IMG/VR virus record: IMGVR_UViG_3300036766_000359
Span: 124,001-188,000 of that record
Length of the DNA: 64,000 bases
Origin: a virus
Strand: one strand, 5' to 3'
In this document: piece by piece, positions 56,511-64,000 of the stretch
Numbering within the stretch: the first letter of the stretch is position 1
How the letters are laid out: each line of letters starts with the position of its first letter
The notes under the pieces: model-generated
What the model saw: only the letters and a program-made list of their open reading frames with translations
Told to the model about the DNA's origin: nothing
Databases searched by the model: none
Position numbers and translations under genes: made by a program

Positions 56511-57889
56511 CTATTCGACACTCATACTATGATAAAATTTGGCTCGATATCGCTGATGTCGTTGAATCAGACAAAATCGCATTCACGAAGCGATGCATGA
56601 GTATTATCTCAGCTCTCGACCTTAGTATATCATCTCCATCGGAGAAAAACAGAGAGGTATATGAATGTGCCATCAAACTAATTAATCTTCCGGATGTAAT
56701 AGCATTAGAACGTTTCGAAGAGATTGATCATAGAAGTAAGCGTGAAGCACTAAGTCGTGAAACTCGTATTAAGTTGGCACATCGAATTGAATTGCGCCGA
56801 TTTTATGCTGTGCACTTGTTTGTTCAAATGTGTGGTAGACTCAGTAGTTCTACCGATACCTTGAGTCATTTTACTCAAGTGATTCTTGATAAATTCAATA
56901 AAGACGCTTTAGAAATGGGATATAGTAAGCAGGACGCTCGAGAAAATGCGACCACACAAACGATTTTTCATTTTAGTCTTGCGTTGTTTGCAAATAACGG
57001 ACGACCAACATTTGTTCCAAGTTCTGGTTTAACAGAGTCACTCATCTACACTGAGTTTCGTGATGTTCCATCGGAGATGGTTCAACTTCCACACCCAGCG
57101 TTGTTCATTGAAGCCCCACTAAAATCGGGCCTCTTCATTCCAAATGCAGAAAGTGGGTTACATGAACTATATGGCGCATTCGTTGTTGCACATAACGAAC
57201 TAAATGAATCAGATGAGTTTAATGAAAATAAAAGACTTCAAATAGTTCTTGTCGGGCACCCGAAAGAATGGGGGAAGGAAACACATAATCAACTGACGGC
57301 CAATAATCATCTATTTAACGATGCACTATTTCATTTCAGCATCATCTTAAAGCCACACTCCACCGTTGGTGATTGCATCAAAGGAACGGTTGATGGTCTA
57401 GATGCATGGGATGGTGTTTTAAATGATGATCGGAGGTCAGTTAACTCGATGGGCGATTGGATGGGTGAAGGTTTCGAAAATTGCGTAAGATTTGTACTTA
57501 ACACCCTGTTGTATATAACGTTGCCCGACACGGAAATTGACTCGGTATTTTCAGACTCAGATATACCTGATCTGATGACGAAGTTATCTAAAGCACCGAA
57601 GGGCTCTAAGAAGCGTTCGACCATCAACGAACAACTCAAGAAGAAAAGTCACCATAAATACATGCTTCTTGGTTCTTCAGTTAAAATTGACCGTTCTTCC
57701 AGGACAGAAAGTGGCGAAGCGCACGCGAAAGGACATAACCACAAACTAAGTGTGGCGTTTATTCGACGGGGTCACTGGAGGAATCAACCGTTCGGTATGG
57801 GTCGTAAACAAACACGGATCAAATGGATTAAACCGACGATGGTAAACCCCGATGGACCCATGAAAATCACGACTTATATGATCGAATAA
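56507..57889 (+). CDS. large protein with AcrVA2-like C-terminal region
   Basis: 460 residues, coupled to purB (ATGA). The C-terminal part FIRRGHWRNQPFG (about 418-430) then RIKWIKPTMVNPDG resembles the RGHW.NQ.YG...W.IKP region I associate with AcrVA2-like anti-Cas12a proteins. The helical N-terminal 200 residues are unassigned. AcrVA2 limits Cas12a production by acting on its mRNA. Without a profile search this remains a motif-level resemblance, but its location 2.4 kb from a Cas12-like gene makes it notable. Confidence 0.45.
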   Translation: MTIRHSYYDKIWLDIADVVESDKIAFTKRCMSIISALDLSISSPSEKNREVYECAIKLINLPDVIALERFEEIDHRSKREALSRETRIKLAHRIELRRFYAVHLFVQMCGRLSSSTDTLSHFTQVILDKFNKDALEMGYSKQDARENATTQTIFHFSLALFANNGRPTFVPSSGLTESLIYTEFRDVPSEMVQLPHPALFIEAPLKSGLFIPNAESGLHELYGAFVVAHNELNESDEFNENKRLQIVLVGHPKEWGKETHNQLTANNHLFNDALFHFSIILKPHSTVGDCIKGTVDGLDAWDGVLNDDRRSVNSMGDWMGEGFENCVRFVLNTLLYITLPDTEIDSVFSDSDIPDLMTKLSKAPKGSKKRSTINEQLKKKSHHKYMLLGSSVKIDRSSRTESGEAHAKGHNHKLSVAFIRRGHWRNQPFGMGRKQTRIKWIKPTMVNPDGPMKITTYMIE

Positions 57890-58513
57890 TCATTCAGTGA
57901 TTTCATCAAATGATGGACGTTTCATTATTTGTGGGTCAGCTTTTAGTTCAGGAGGAGTAGAATCTGCTGCAGGTTCCTGAGGGTCATCACTTTGAAATTG
58001 TTCCATCATTGTGTTCTGATTCTCAACAAACATATCATGGATTCCCTGAGGGAAGTTCATTGGCTGAGCAGCACCACTAACAGGTTGTCTTCGTACTGGT
58101 TTTCGTACTGGTTTTCGTACTGCACCGGCACCTTGACCCTCCGGTTCCGGCAATGGTTCTGGTTCTGGTTCAGATTTGATTTCTGGTGTTGTTGGCGTAA
58201 AACCTGAGTTTTTCATACCTTCCAGATAAGCTCGTAGAGCAACAATGTCCTCATGCATCTGAACATCGTTCTTTGATAATTCTTGAACCCTCTCAGTAGT
58301 CCAGTCAAAACTTTGCTTTACGGTCGTTGTGTCGGTAGGTTTAAACCAACTACCAATTGCAGTTGCGAGAGCTGCGACAGCAAGAATTATATTTCGATAG
58401 GCATTTAGTTTATCAACAAAATGCCTACCTCTTTTCGTTGGTGGCTCACTTTTTGTGCTTTCGTTTTCACCAACTTCGCTTTCCGATTTAGTTTCTTCAG
58501 GTACTTCAGGCAT
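57890..58513 (-). CDS. single-span membrane protein with Pro/Glu-rich tail
   Basis: 207 residues. An acidic N-terminus, one transmembrane segment (NIILAVAALATAIGSWF, about 41-57), a helix (VQELSKNDVQMHEDIVAL), then EPEPEPLPEPEGQ and RKPVRKPVRRQP repeats. Topology and role unknown. Converges with the AcrVA2-like gene. Confidence 0.65.
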   Translation of the reverse strand: MPEVPEETKSESEVGENESTKSEPPTKRGRHFVDKLNAYRNIILAVAALATAIGSWFKPTDTTTVKQSFDWTTERVQELSKNDVQMHEDIVALRAYLEGMKNSGFTPTTPEIKSEPEPEPLPEPEGQGAGAVRKPVRKPVRRQPVSGAAQPMNFPQGIHDMFVENQNTMMEQFQSDDPQEPAADSTPPELKADPQIMKRPSFDEITE

Positions 58514-58642
58514 ATCTATACTCTTTCGTTGTAAATTAATTGTTTGGTGACGTATAAAGGGAAACGCCTACAATGACATACATGAAACTAAACCAGTTAC
58601 GAATAAAACAGAACATGAATGAAAAATTGAATAAAGTTAGCA

Positions 58643-58936
58643 ATGATCTCTATTGAGGACATAGCTGATACCGAGGTCCTTGACAAGGAACTATGGGATA
58701 TCCCAGGACGGCAGCGCGTGCAGTTTCGCAAGGATCTTCGGGCGCGTGGGTTTGAGCTTGCGCGAGAGTGCTGGTGTCACCCAGCTCATTGGCGCGTAGA
58801 GGAATATGACTTTGGTCCTGAAAGGGGTCGATACTGCGTGATTTCCGAGGCGTACGTACCACTCACAGCGGCGGCAAAAATGTGGCGTAAAAAAGTGATC
58901 GCTGAATGGAAGGAACAAGATGGGACGAACACTTAA
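58643..58936 (+). CDS. hypothetical protein, 97 aa
   Basis: MISIEDIADTEVLDKELWDI, with WCHPAHWRVEEYDFGPERGR in the middle. Alpha/beta. Overlaps the next gene by 17 nt. Confidence 0.6.
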   Translation: MISIEDIADTEVLDKELWDIPGRQRVQFRKDLRARGFELARECWCHPAHWRVEEYDFGPERGRYCVISEAYVPLTAAAKMWRKKVIAEWKEQDGTNT

Positions 58937-59819
58937 ACGAGTACCGATGGATTTTAACTGGCCGCTTGGCCAGGTTTGGGGCGGGTATATAAATCCGTAC
59001 TACGCGCAGTCAACACCGTGCCCCGAGTGTGATGGCGCTGGCGGTTCGAAGGAATACCGGCATTTCTACGAGCAGTGGTACGGCAACGCGCCGTTTGATC
59101 CTGTCGCCTACGGCGCTACTCCGTTATCCTTGAACAGCGCACATCTGCTGAGAATCGCGGAACATCAATGTGAACGCACGCCTGATTACTACGGCACCGG
59201 GGAGTACGCCGTGCGTCGCGAAGTTCGTAGGCTTTACAACCTGTGGCGTAACCAGTGGACGCATCACTTGATCCAAGCCGACGTGGATGCGCTCTTGGAA
59301 GCGGGGCGTTTGATGGACTTCACTCACGTGCCTCGTACGGACGAGCAGCGGGAGATCGTGCGGGCCAAGATCGCAGCGGGCGGTAACTCTTGGTTGCCTG
59401 AGCCCAGCGGCTATCGGCCCACTGCTTATGAAGTCAACGAGTGGTCCTTGGACGGCATGGCACACGACGGGCTCAACGCTTATGTGTGTTGCCGAGCACG
59501 TTGTGCTCGTGAAGGCGTGCCTGATAAATGCCAGCGTTGCAAAGATGAAGGCCAGTTCTGGCCTACGCCTGAGATCGAGCGTTTGTACGAGGCTTGGTCG
59601 GAGACAGAGCCGCCCACTGGCGAAGGTTACCAGCTCTGGGAGACAACCTCGGAGGGCTCACCCAAGTCGCCTGTGTTCACATCAATAGAGGAGCTGTGCG
59701 CGTGGTGTGCGGACAATGCGACCACGTTCGCCAGCTTCAAAGCGAGTGCTGATGAATGGCGCAAGATGCTCGACGAAGACTTCGTGCACCACACGACCGG
59801 TCACATGGTGTTTATCTAA
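58920..59819 (+). CDS. conserved phage protein, LKRVPMDFNWPLGQVW family
   Basis: 299 residues. TLKRVPMDFNWPLGQVWGGY then CPECDGAGGS near residue 34 and CQRCKDEGQFW near 199, a split zinc module. The LKRVP.DF.WP opening is shared by many phage proteins whose function is not known. Trp/Tyr-rich throughout. Confidence 0.7.
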   Translation: MGRTLKRVPMDFNWPLGQVWGGYINPYYAQSTPCPECDGAGGSKEYRHFYEQWYGNAPFDPVAYGATPLSLNSAHLLRIAEHQCERTPDYYGTGEYAVRREVRRLYNLWRNQWTHHLIQADVDALLEAGRLMDFTHVPRTDEQREIVRAKIAAGGNSWLPEPSGYRPTAYEVNEWSLDGMAHDGLNAYVCCRARCAREGVPDKCQRCKDEGQFWPTPEIERLYEAWSETEPPTGEGYQLWETTSEGSPKSPVFTSIEELCAWCADNATTFASFKASADEWRKMLDEDFVHHTTGHMVFI

Positions 59820-60041
59820 ATGAGCCGAAAAGGCCAACCCTTCGTGCTGTGTCGGTTACGGGCCAAGGGAGGATTGGTTCCTAAAAGCCGTCGATGGAAG
59901 GTGACGTGTCGCTACGAAATCCAAATCTCTGCGCGTAAGCTAGTCCCCGCCGTTCGAGTTCGGTGCTTTCATAGCGGGGCGGCTGTGTGTATGCACTTCA
60001 CGGAAATCGAATTCAACCGTCTGTTTGAGATGATCACCTAG
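59820..60041 (+). CDS. hypothetical protein, 73 aa
   Basis: MSRKGQPFVLCRLRAKGGLV, basic beta-rich protein, starting right after the previous stop. Last gene before the CRISPR-associated RNA. Confidence 0.55.
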   Translation: MSRKGQPFVLCRLRAKGGLVPKSRRWKVTCRYEIQISARKLVPAVRVRCFHSGAAVCMHFTEIEFNRLFEMIT

Positions 60042-60072
60042 CAGAACATTTTCGTAAATTTCGTAATAAAAT

Positions 60073-60100
60073 TTGTACCGGTTGGTGTAGAATTTAAAAT
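60073..60100 (+). promoter_or_regulatory. candidate promoter of the tracrRNA-like gene
   Basis: TTGTAC (60073-60078) and TAAAAT (60095-60100) with a 16-bp spacer. The predicted start near 60107 falls at the first base of the closing stem. Confidence 0.6.
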
Positions 60101-60106
60101 GGACGC

Positions 60107-60251
60107 TTGTAAGAGATTGCTGTCGCTGAAATTGGGTCGCCTCCACGGCCTAAAGGCGAGGTGTGAACAACACGCTCGCCAAGTAGATGTGAAAACATCT
60201 ACGTTAACCTTCGGGTTAGATTTCATCCTGGGCAACAGCAATCTCTTACAG
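60107..60251 (+). ncRNA. candidate tracrRNA for the Cas12f-like effector
   Basis: A perfect 16-bp stem (60108-60123 with 60235-60250) encloses a stem GGCGAG-GTGT/ACAC-CTCGCC (60155-60180), an 8-bp GAAA-capped hairpin GTAGATGT/ACATCTAC (60183-60202) and a UUCG-capped hairpin TAACC/GGTTA (60205-60218). Then comes ATTTCATCCTG (60220-60230), an exact complement of CAGGATGAAAT inside the CRISPR repeat. A UUCG hairpin immediately before the anti-repeat is also the layout of Cas12f tracrRNA. An inner copy of CTGAAATTGG (60126-60135) mimics the repeat and could pair with the anti-repeat before crRNA binds. Confidence 0.75.
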
Positions 60252-60273
60252 GTGTTCAGTGTGAAGAGGTAGT

Positions 60274-61842
60274 ATGACTGAACGAAATGCTTGTCGCAAT
60301 TGTGGTATTATAAAGGCAGACGGGCGGTGTCCATCATGCATCGTCACGGCTGTGCTTATGGAGATCGTGAAACCCACATCAGAAAACTGGGACGATTTCG
60401 GAGATCAACTTCGCGGTCTTCGAAGTCTCACTCATCGAATGCTTAATGCTGCGATGATTGGCCTTGTGTCTGATCTTCACAATCGGGAAAGTAAGAAGGA
60501 TTGTGCCGGTTTCACCGATTTAAGTTTTTGGCGAGAAGTTGATCTCCATAATCGTGACACAAGTCAGGATATTGACTCAGGTCAGAGCACTTATAAGCAT
60601 ATTAATGCTGAACTCAGATCCTATTCTGCTTGGTGCGCTGGTCAACGTCAACAGAAACAAGAGGCTTTGGATTCTAGTCAACTGGCATTATTGAAAGCTC
60701 GGCCAGGTAAAAATAAGGAAAAGTTGACTGCGGACGTCACTCGTTTTGACAACGAGGTGAAAAGACTTGCTTCCCGTGAAAACTTGGCGTCTACCATGTC
60801 GATGAGCATGGTTGCCTGCCTCGGCAAAACAGCTGACGATAAATTCAGACAGTGGCTAAAAGTTCGGATCGAAGAACGTCTTCCCATGTATAAGAAGAAG
60901 TCTCCGATCATGCTTAATAATATGGACGTCAGGATTCAACTTATTGATAAGTCATCCGTTCAAATGAGTTTGAAGCTCCGTAGTAAGGGTACAACTCATG
61001 TTATTGCATTACCCGTGAGTGGGTCAGCATGGCAAGCGATGCGCTTGGTTGCGTCAGGTGCGGCCAAACATGGAGCCGGTAAAATCACTTACGACGAAGC
61101 TAAGAAGAAATGGTTTCTACGTTTGACGATCATCCGTCCACGTCCACAACGTCCACCCATGAACTCCGATGTGGTTTTAGCGGTAAATCGTGGTCGCAAC
61201 AATTTCTTATATGCAATTTCTAATGACGGGCGTACTTCCCGGGTCATATGGCCTGGTAATGATATTCTTCAGTTCAAAAAGAGCATCCGGGCTCGAACAC
61301 TGGACCTGAAACGGATGCGTCACCATCGTGGCAGTGGTGCTCATGGACACGGACGTGATCGATTTTTCGCGTCTGAAACCAGACTCAAAGACTACGAAAT
61401 AAATTTCGTTAGAACTCTTTGCCAAAGAGCTGCGGCTGCACTGGATCAGCAAGCTCGAGAAATTGGTGCCGGGACTATAGTCATCGAAGACTTTAACACA
61501 ATTGATTCAGAAGACCTTCGTTATGTTATGAGTTGGCCATGGTATCAACTCAAACAGGCAATCGCCTGGATGTGTGAGAAAACTGGTCGTACACTCGTTG
61601 AAGTGCCTAGTGAGTATATCAGTTCTGAGTGCCCGAATTGCGGGAATCGGGATGTTAGCCAAGTTAATCATCTTGGAATATTTCATTGTAAAGGGCACTG
61701 CACTGGATATAAGAATGGGTTCAGTCGCGAATCAGATTTCGTGGCTTGTTATACAATGTTGCGACGATCCAATGTTGATATGTCAGGTTGGGATCGTTAC
61801 TTCAAAATTACGGATAAAATCTCAGCAGAAGCAGCAGAATAA
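60274..61842 (+). CDS. Cas12f/TnpB-like CRISPR effector with altered RuvC-I motif
   Basis: 522 residues, in the size range of Cas12f (about 400-700). An N-terminal zinc finger (C7, C10, C19, C22) and a helical recognition part lead to the RuvC domain. RuvC-I reads VLAVNRGRNNFLYAIS, where the usual catalytic Asp is Asn305 (codon AAT at 61186). RuvC-II is TIVIEDF with Glu405. The target-nucleic-acid zinc motif has C453, C456, C472, C476. RuvC-III is ESDFVACYTML with Asp488. The D-to-N change predicts lost or much reduced DNA cleavage, leaving guided DNA binding. GAAGAGG precedes the ATG, directly downstream of the candidate tracrRNA. Alternatives: a TnpB-like nuclease-dead repressor or a new type V subtype. 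Confidence 0.85.
   Translation: MTERNACRNCGIIKADGRCPSCIVTAVLMEIVKPTSENWDDFGDQLRGLRSLTHRMLNAAMIGLVSDLHNRESKKDCAGFTDLSFWREVDLHNRDTSQDIDSGQSTYKHINAELRSYSAWCAGQRQQKQEALDSSQLALLKARPGKNKEKLTADVTRFDNEVKRLASRENLASTMSMSMVACLGKTADDKFRQWLKVRIEERLPMYKKKSPIMLNNMDVRIQLIDKSSVQMSLKLRSKGTTHVIALPVSGSAWQAMRLVASGAAKHGAGKITYDEAKKKWFLRLTIIRPRPQRPPMNSDVVLAVNRGRNNFLYAISNDGRTSRVIWPGNDILQFKKSIRARTLDLKRMRHHRGSGAHGHGRDRFFASETRLKDYEINFVRTLCQRAAAALDQQAREIGAGTIVIEDFNTIDSEDLRYVMSWPWYQLKQAIAWMCEKTGRTLVEVPSEYISSECPNCGNRDVSQVNHLGIFHCKGHCTGYKNGFSRESDFVACYTMLRRSNVDMSGWDRYFKITDKISAEAAE
61186..61188 (+). other. RuvC-I catalytic codon, AAT (Asn) in place of GAT/GAC (Asp)
   Basis: Codon 305 in AVNRGRNN. A single G-to-A change from an Asp codon would produce it, so a sequencing error must be excluded. 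Confidence 0.7.
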
Positions 61843-61849
61843 AGGTAAT

Positions 61850-62443
61850 ATGAAAACAAACACTGAAATTAGTCAAAAAGATACTCAACTACTCAACAAG
61901 ATCGTCATTGATCTTCAGCGAGTCAAAAACCTTAATGACAAGGCGGATATCGAGTTTTTTCTGAAACTACGTGATATATCGATTAAGCATAAGGAGTTAA
62001 TTGAACGCGGGCATGGATCTGTGTTCAGTTTTTTCAGCTCAAAGGGCCTGAGTCCCGCCCCTCAGTTCAAGAGCTTCTTGAGGGGTCTCTCCTTCATTGA
62101 TGATCCGACAGCCAAGAAAGTAGGTCTATCGGTAGTCATGGCATTGGCTAAGACTCAGCATAAAAAACAAGTTCATGAAGTCGTGCGCTTGGCACTCGAG
62201 CATTTCAGTGCTCACTCAGTTCAACCGAACGATCGCCAAGCAAAAGCGATCATGATGACGGCTGGAGCCCGAGAAATCATTGCGCGGGGACCAACGATCG
62301 CGTCTCAACTTCAGCGACGCATCAGTCAGCTTGAAGCTGAAAATGAACAACTTCGCGCGGATCTCAGATCTGAGCGTCGTCTTAAGGTTCAGTTTGAGCG
62401 TCGTCTTGCTCAGTATGAAAAGTCCGGCAAACGCGCTGCATGA
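61850..62443 (+). CDS. CRISPR-associated accessory protein with C-terminal coiled coil
   Basis: 197 residues between effector and array, 7 nt after the effector stop. The helical N-terminal two thirds (QLLNKIVIDLQRVKNLNDKA, FFSSKGLSPAPQF, RQAKAIMMTAGAREII) precede a coiled coil (QLEAENEQLRADLRSER, about 156-190). It does not resemble Cas1, Cas2, Cas4 or a sigma factor. The position suggests a partner of the effector, for instance an oligomerisation or repression factor. Function unknown; the operon link is the only evidence. Confidence 0.75.
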   Translation: MKTNTEISQKDTQLLNKIVIDLQRVKNLNDKADIEFFLKLRDISIKHKELIERGHGSVFSFFSSKGLSPAPQFKSFLRGLSFIDDPTAKKVGLSVVMALAKTQHKKQVHEVVRLALEHFSAHSVQPNDRQAKAIMMTAGAREIIARGPTIASQLQRRISQLEAENEQLRADLRSERRLKVQFERRLAQYEKSGKRAA

Positions 62444-62633
62444 TGCGAGAGACTCTACGGCACTTCATATGCCGTAATCGCTCGCACGTTTGAAGTTCTT
62501 TGACATTTTAATAATCAGGCTATGAAACCTCATAAACCGGTGGAGACGGTTTATGAGGTTCAGAATTTCAGTTGAACTGAAACCGTGAAACAGCGTGATT
62601 GTAAGTTTGAAATCGAAGTGTACTGATGGCACT
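62444..62633 (+). promoter_or_regulatory. CRISPR leader
   Basis: Contains TGCGAG...CTCGCA around a TACGGCA/TGCCGTA hairpin (end of the accessory gene), a possible promoter TTGACA (62500-62505) / TATGAA (62521-62526, 15-bp spacer), a 14-bp hairpin AACCTCATAAACCG/CGGTTTATGAGGTT (62526-62560), and a TTTCAGTT-G-AACTGAAA palindrome. A repeat-like TTGAAATCGAAGTG (62608-62621) may be a dead first repeat. Confidence 0.55.
62526..62560 (+). terminator. 14-bp leader hairpin
   Basis: AACCTCATAAACCG pairs with CGGTTTATGAGGTT around a 7-nt loop. No U-tract, so more likely a leader structure or a processing barrier than a terminator. Confidence 0.55.
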
Positions 62634-63753
62634 GTCGAAATCGAGATCAGAACAGGATGAAATTGGAGCAAAACGATTGGCCACATTTAATTGGACTAAC
62701 GACCAAGTCGAAATCGAGATCAGAACAGGATGAAATTGGAGCAGGGCATGGTTTTTCATACCTATACTTTTTAAGTCGAAATCGAGATCAGAACAGGATG
62801 AAATTGGAGCGACGGACGACAGGGGTAGTGAGGCCCAACGGGATATCAGTCGAAATCGAGATCAGAACAGGATGAAATTGGAGCCGCTGCCAACCATCTA
62901 TCAAATCTCACGACTTCTAGGAGCGTCGAAATCGAGATCAGAACAGGATGAAATTGGAGCAGCCACTTGTTCCGAGCAACCAAATAATGGGTCCCGACGT
63001 CGAAATCGAGATCAGAACAGGATGAAATTGGAGCGCTTTGCGGAGCAGACCGTCGCGGTGGGCGCGGTGATGTCGAAATCGAGATCAGAACAGGATGAAA
63101 TTGGAGCCTCGTCGGGGTGGTCAACCACTCCACGCGCGATCGCATCGGGATCAGAACAGGATGAAATTGGAGCAGGCAGTCGCTCATGAGTTCGTCGATT
63201 GTGCGCCCAGTCGAAATCGAGATCTCACCACAGCGATAGCCAGGTCGAAATCGAGATCAGAACAGGATGAAATTGGAGCTCGTAGACAGCCTGGAGCCCG
63301 TGTCGAAATCGAGATCAGAACAGGATGAAATTGGAGCAGGCGTCTGCCAAGGAACGTCGGAATCGAGATTAAAACAGGATGAAATTGGAGCAACCGCGTG
63401 TCCAATGGCTGTGACCGCAGGTCGGAGGGTCGAAATCGAGATCATAACAGGATGAAATTGGAGCCTGCGCGAGCAAACGCCAGTCCTTGGTGACGACAAA
63501 GGTTGAAGTCAAGATAATAACATAATGAAATTGGAGCGCCTTGTTGATGGTTAGGTCGATTGGATCGGCCTGCGTCGAAATCGAGATCAGAACAGGATGA
63601 AATTGGAGCATACAGTGGCGCGTCATCGCCCCAATGCTGCTCGTCGTCGAAATCAAGATCAGAACAGGATGAAATTGGAGCTAGTGCTGAGAGAATCGTT
63701 GGCGGATCAGATGAGCTGTTGAAATCGAGATCAGAACAGGATGAAATTGGAGC
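62634..63753 (+). CRISPR. type V CRISPR array, 16 full-length repeats plus one truncated
   Basis: 36-nt repeats that begin GTCGAAATCGAGATC and end GATGAAATTGGAGC. Starts: 62634, 62707, 62775, 62849, 62925, 62999, 63072, 63138 (5' half degenerate), 63210 (only 15 nt), 63244, 63302, 63356, 63429, 63502, 63574, 63646, 63718. Most spacers are 30-40 nt; two are 22 and 18 nt (63280, 63338), and 19 nt follow the truncated repeat. Variants cluster at the right end (63356, 63429, 63502, 63646, 63718), which fits a leader on the left. The repeat's CAGGATGAAAT pairs with the RNA at 60220. Confidence 0.95.
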
Positions 63754-63811
63754 GTCGTCATGATGTCGCCTAGTATGAAGGTAAAAATATGAAACTGTTA
63801 TAACGGTTCTG

Positions 63812-63979
63812 ATGTTGGTTTGCGGGATGTGGCTATACGACGTCTGCGCCCACACTTTGTTTGGTATACGCACCGAAATTAGAGTTCAGGCGCAATCAAG
63901 CGGAACCGACTACCGACAGACCGTTGCTTTGGAGCGTATTGCTGCCGCGCTCGAACGAATTGAACACAAAATTCATTAG
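63812..63979 (+). CDS. small hypothetical protein, 55 aa
   Basis: MLVCGMWLYDVCAHTLFG then a helix (YRQTVALERIAAALERIEHK). It lies after the array. Weak ribosome site; the N-terminus is hydrophobic enough for a membrane contact. Confidence 0.45.
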   Translation: MLVCGMWLYDVCAHTLFGIRTEIRVQAQSSGTDYRQTVALERIAAALERIEHKIH

Positions 63980-64000
63980 TAGTGTCGAAGAAAATGAGGT

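Noticed and set aside
60274-61842. IS605-family transposon with TnpB
   Set aside because: No TnpA and no hairpin transposon ends were seen; a CRISPR array with matching anti-repeat RNA fits better.
62634-63753. Spacers targeting this window
   Set aside because: I compared spacers by eye with the window and found no match longer than about 12 nt; a computed search would be needed to exclude short protospacers.
62846-63873. Long frames on both strands across the CRISPR array (CSDLDFD or KSRSEQDEIG repeats)
   Set aside because: They are translations of the repeat unit, start and stop inside it, and have no ribosome sites.

Overview
The window looks like an accessory and early-gene region of a very large tailed-phage (huge/jumbo phage) genome. 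About 140 mostly tiny genes are packed in operons with frequent ATGA/GTGA stop-start overlaps. Most products have no recognisable function. The recognisable ones are typical phage nucleic-acid enzymes: a DRB0094-type RNA ligase, a SWIM-DNA ligase fusion, a DEDD exonuclease, a DHH phosphoesterase, a BRCT protein, HNH nucleases, adenylosuccinate lyase, peptidyl-tRNA hydrolase 2, a MoxR/VWA pair and a tRNA(CAU). No capsid, tail, terminase, polymerase or ribosomal genes are present. The host cannot be read from the sequence. The KAGI..YVY.VR-type protein family at both ends resembles proteins I associate with myxobacteria, but this is a weak hint.

Layout. 1-3.0 kb: minus-strand operon of small proteins. 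3.1-4.9 kb: RNA ligase and small genes, including an 8-bp-repeat locus that may be phase-variable. 4.9-6.0 kb: repeat-rich non-coding DNA. 6.0-14 kb: three paralogues of an unknown NLYPFVTK family, two of them behind duplicated hairpin leaders, plus small zinc-binding genes and a minus-strand membrane/lipoprotein cluster. 14-18 kb: minus-strand small genes. 18-40 kb: plus-strand operons, many opened by one shared leader element (GTACG-N-GTGG-GGAGG-ATG), with the MoxR and VWA genes, HNH genes, DNA ligase and tRNA. 40.5-42.0 kb: 1.5 kb of tandem repeats and 22-bp-spaced iterons, a candidate origin. 42-60 kb: leucine-rich-variant repeat proteins, PTH2, nucleases, PurB and a possible AcrVA2-like protein.

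60.1-63.8 kb: a compact, apparently undescribed CRISPR system. It comprises a structured RNA with an anti-repeat (candidate tracrRNA), a 522-residue Cas12f/TnpB-like effector, a 197-residue partly coiled-coil protein, and an array of 16 full-length 36-nt repeats plus one truncated copy. No cas1, cas2 or cas4 is present. The effector has Asn at the RuvC-I catalytic Asp position, while RuvC-II Glu and RuvC-III Asp remain, so it may be an RNA-guided binder and not a cutter.

A second pattern across the window is a shared C-terminus, roughly L-x-x-V-x-x-[VI]-M-x-S-stop. It ends about two dozen otherwise unrelated small proteins, with looser versions on about ten more. It is encoded with different synonymous codons and different stop codons, so it looks like a selected peptide signal.
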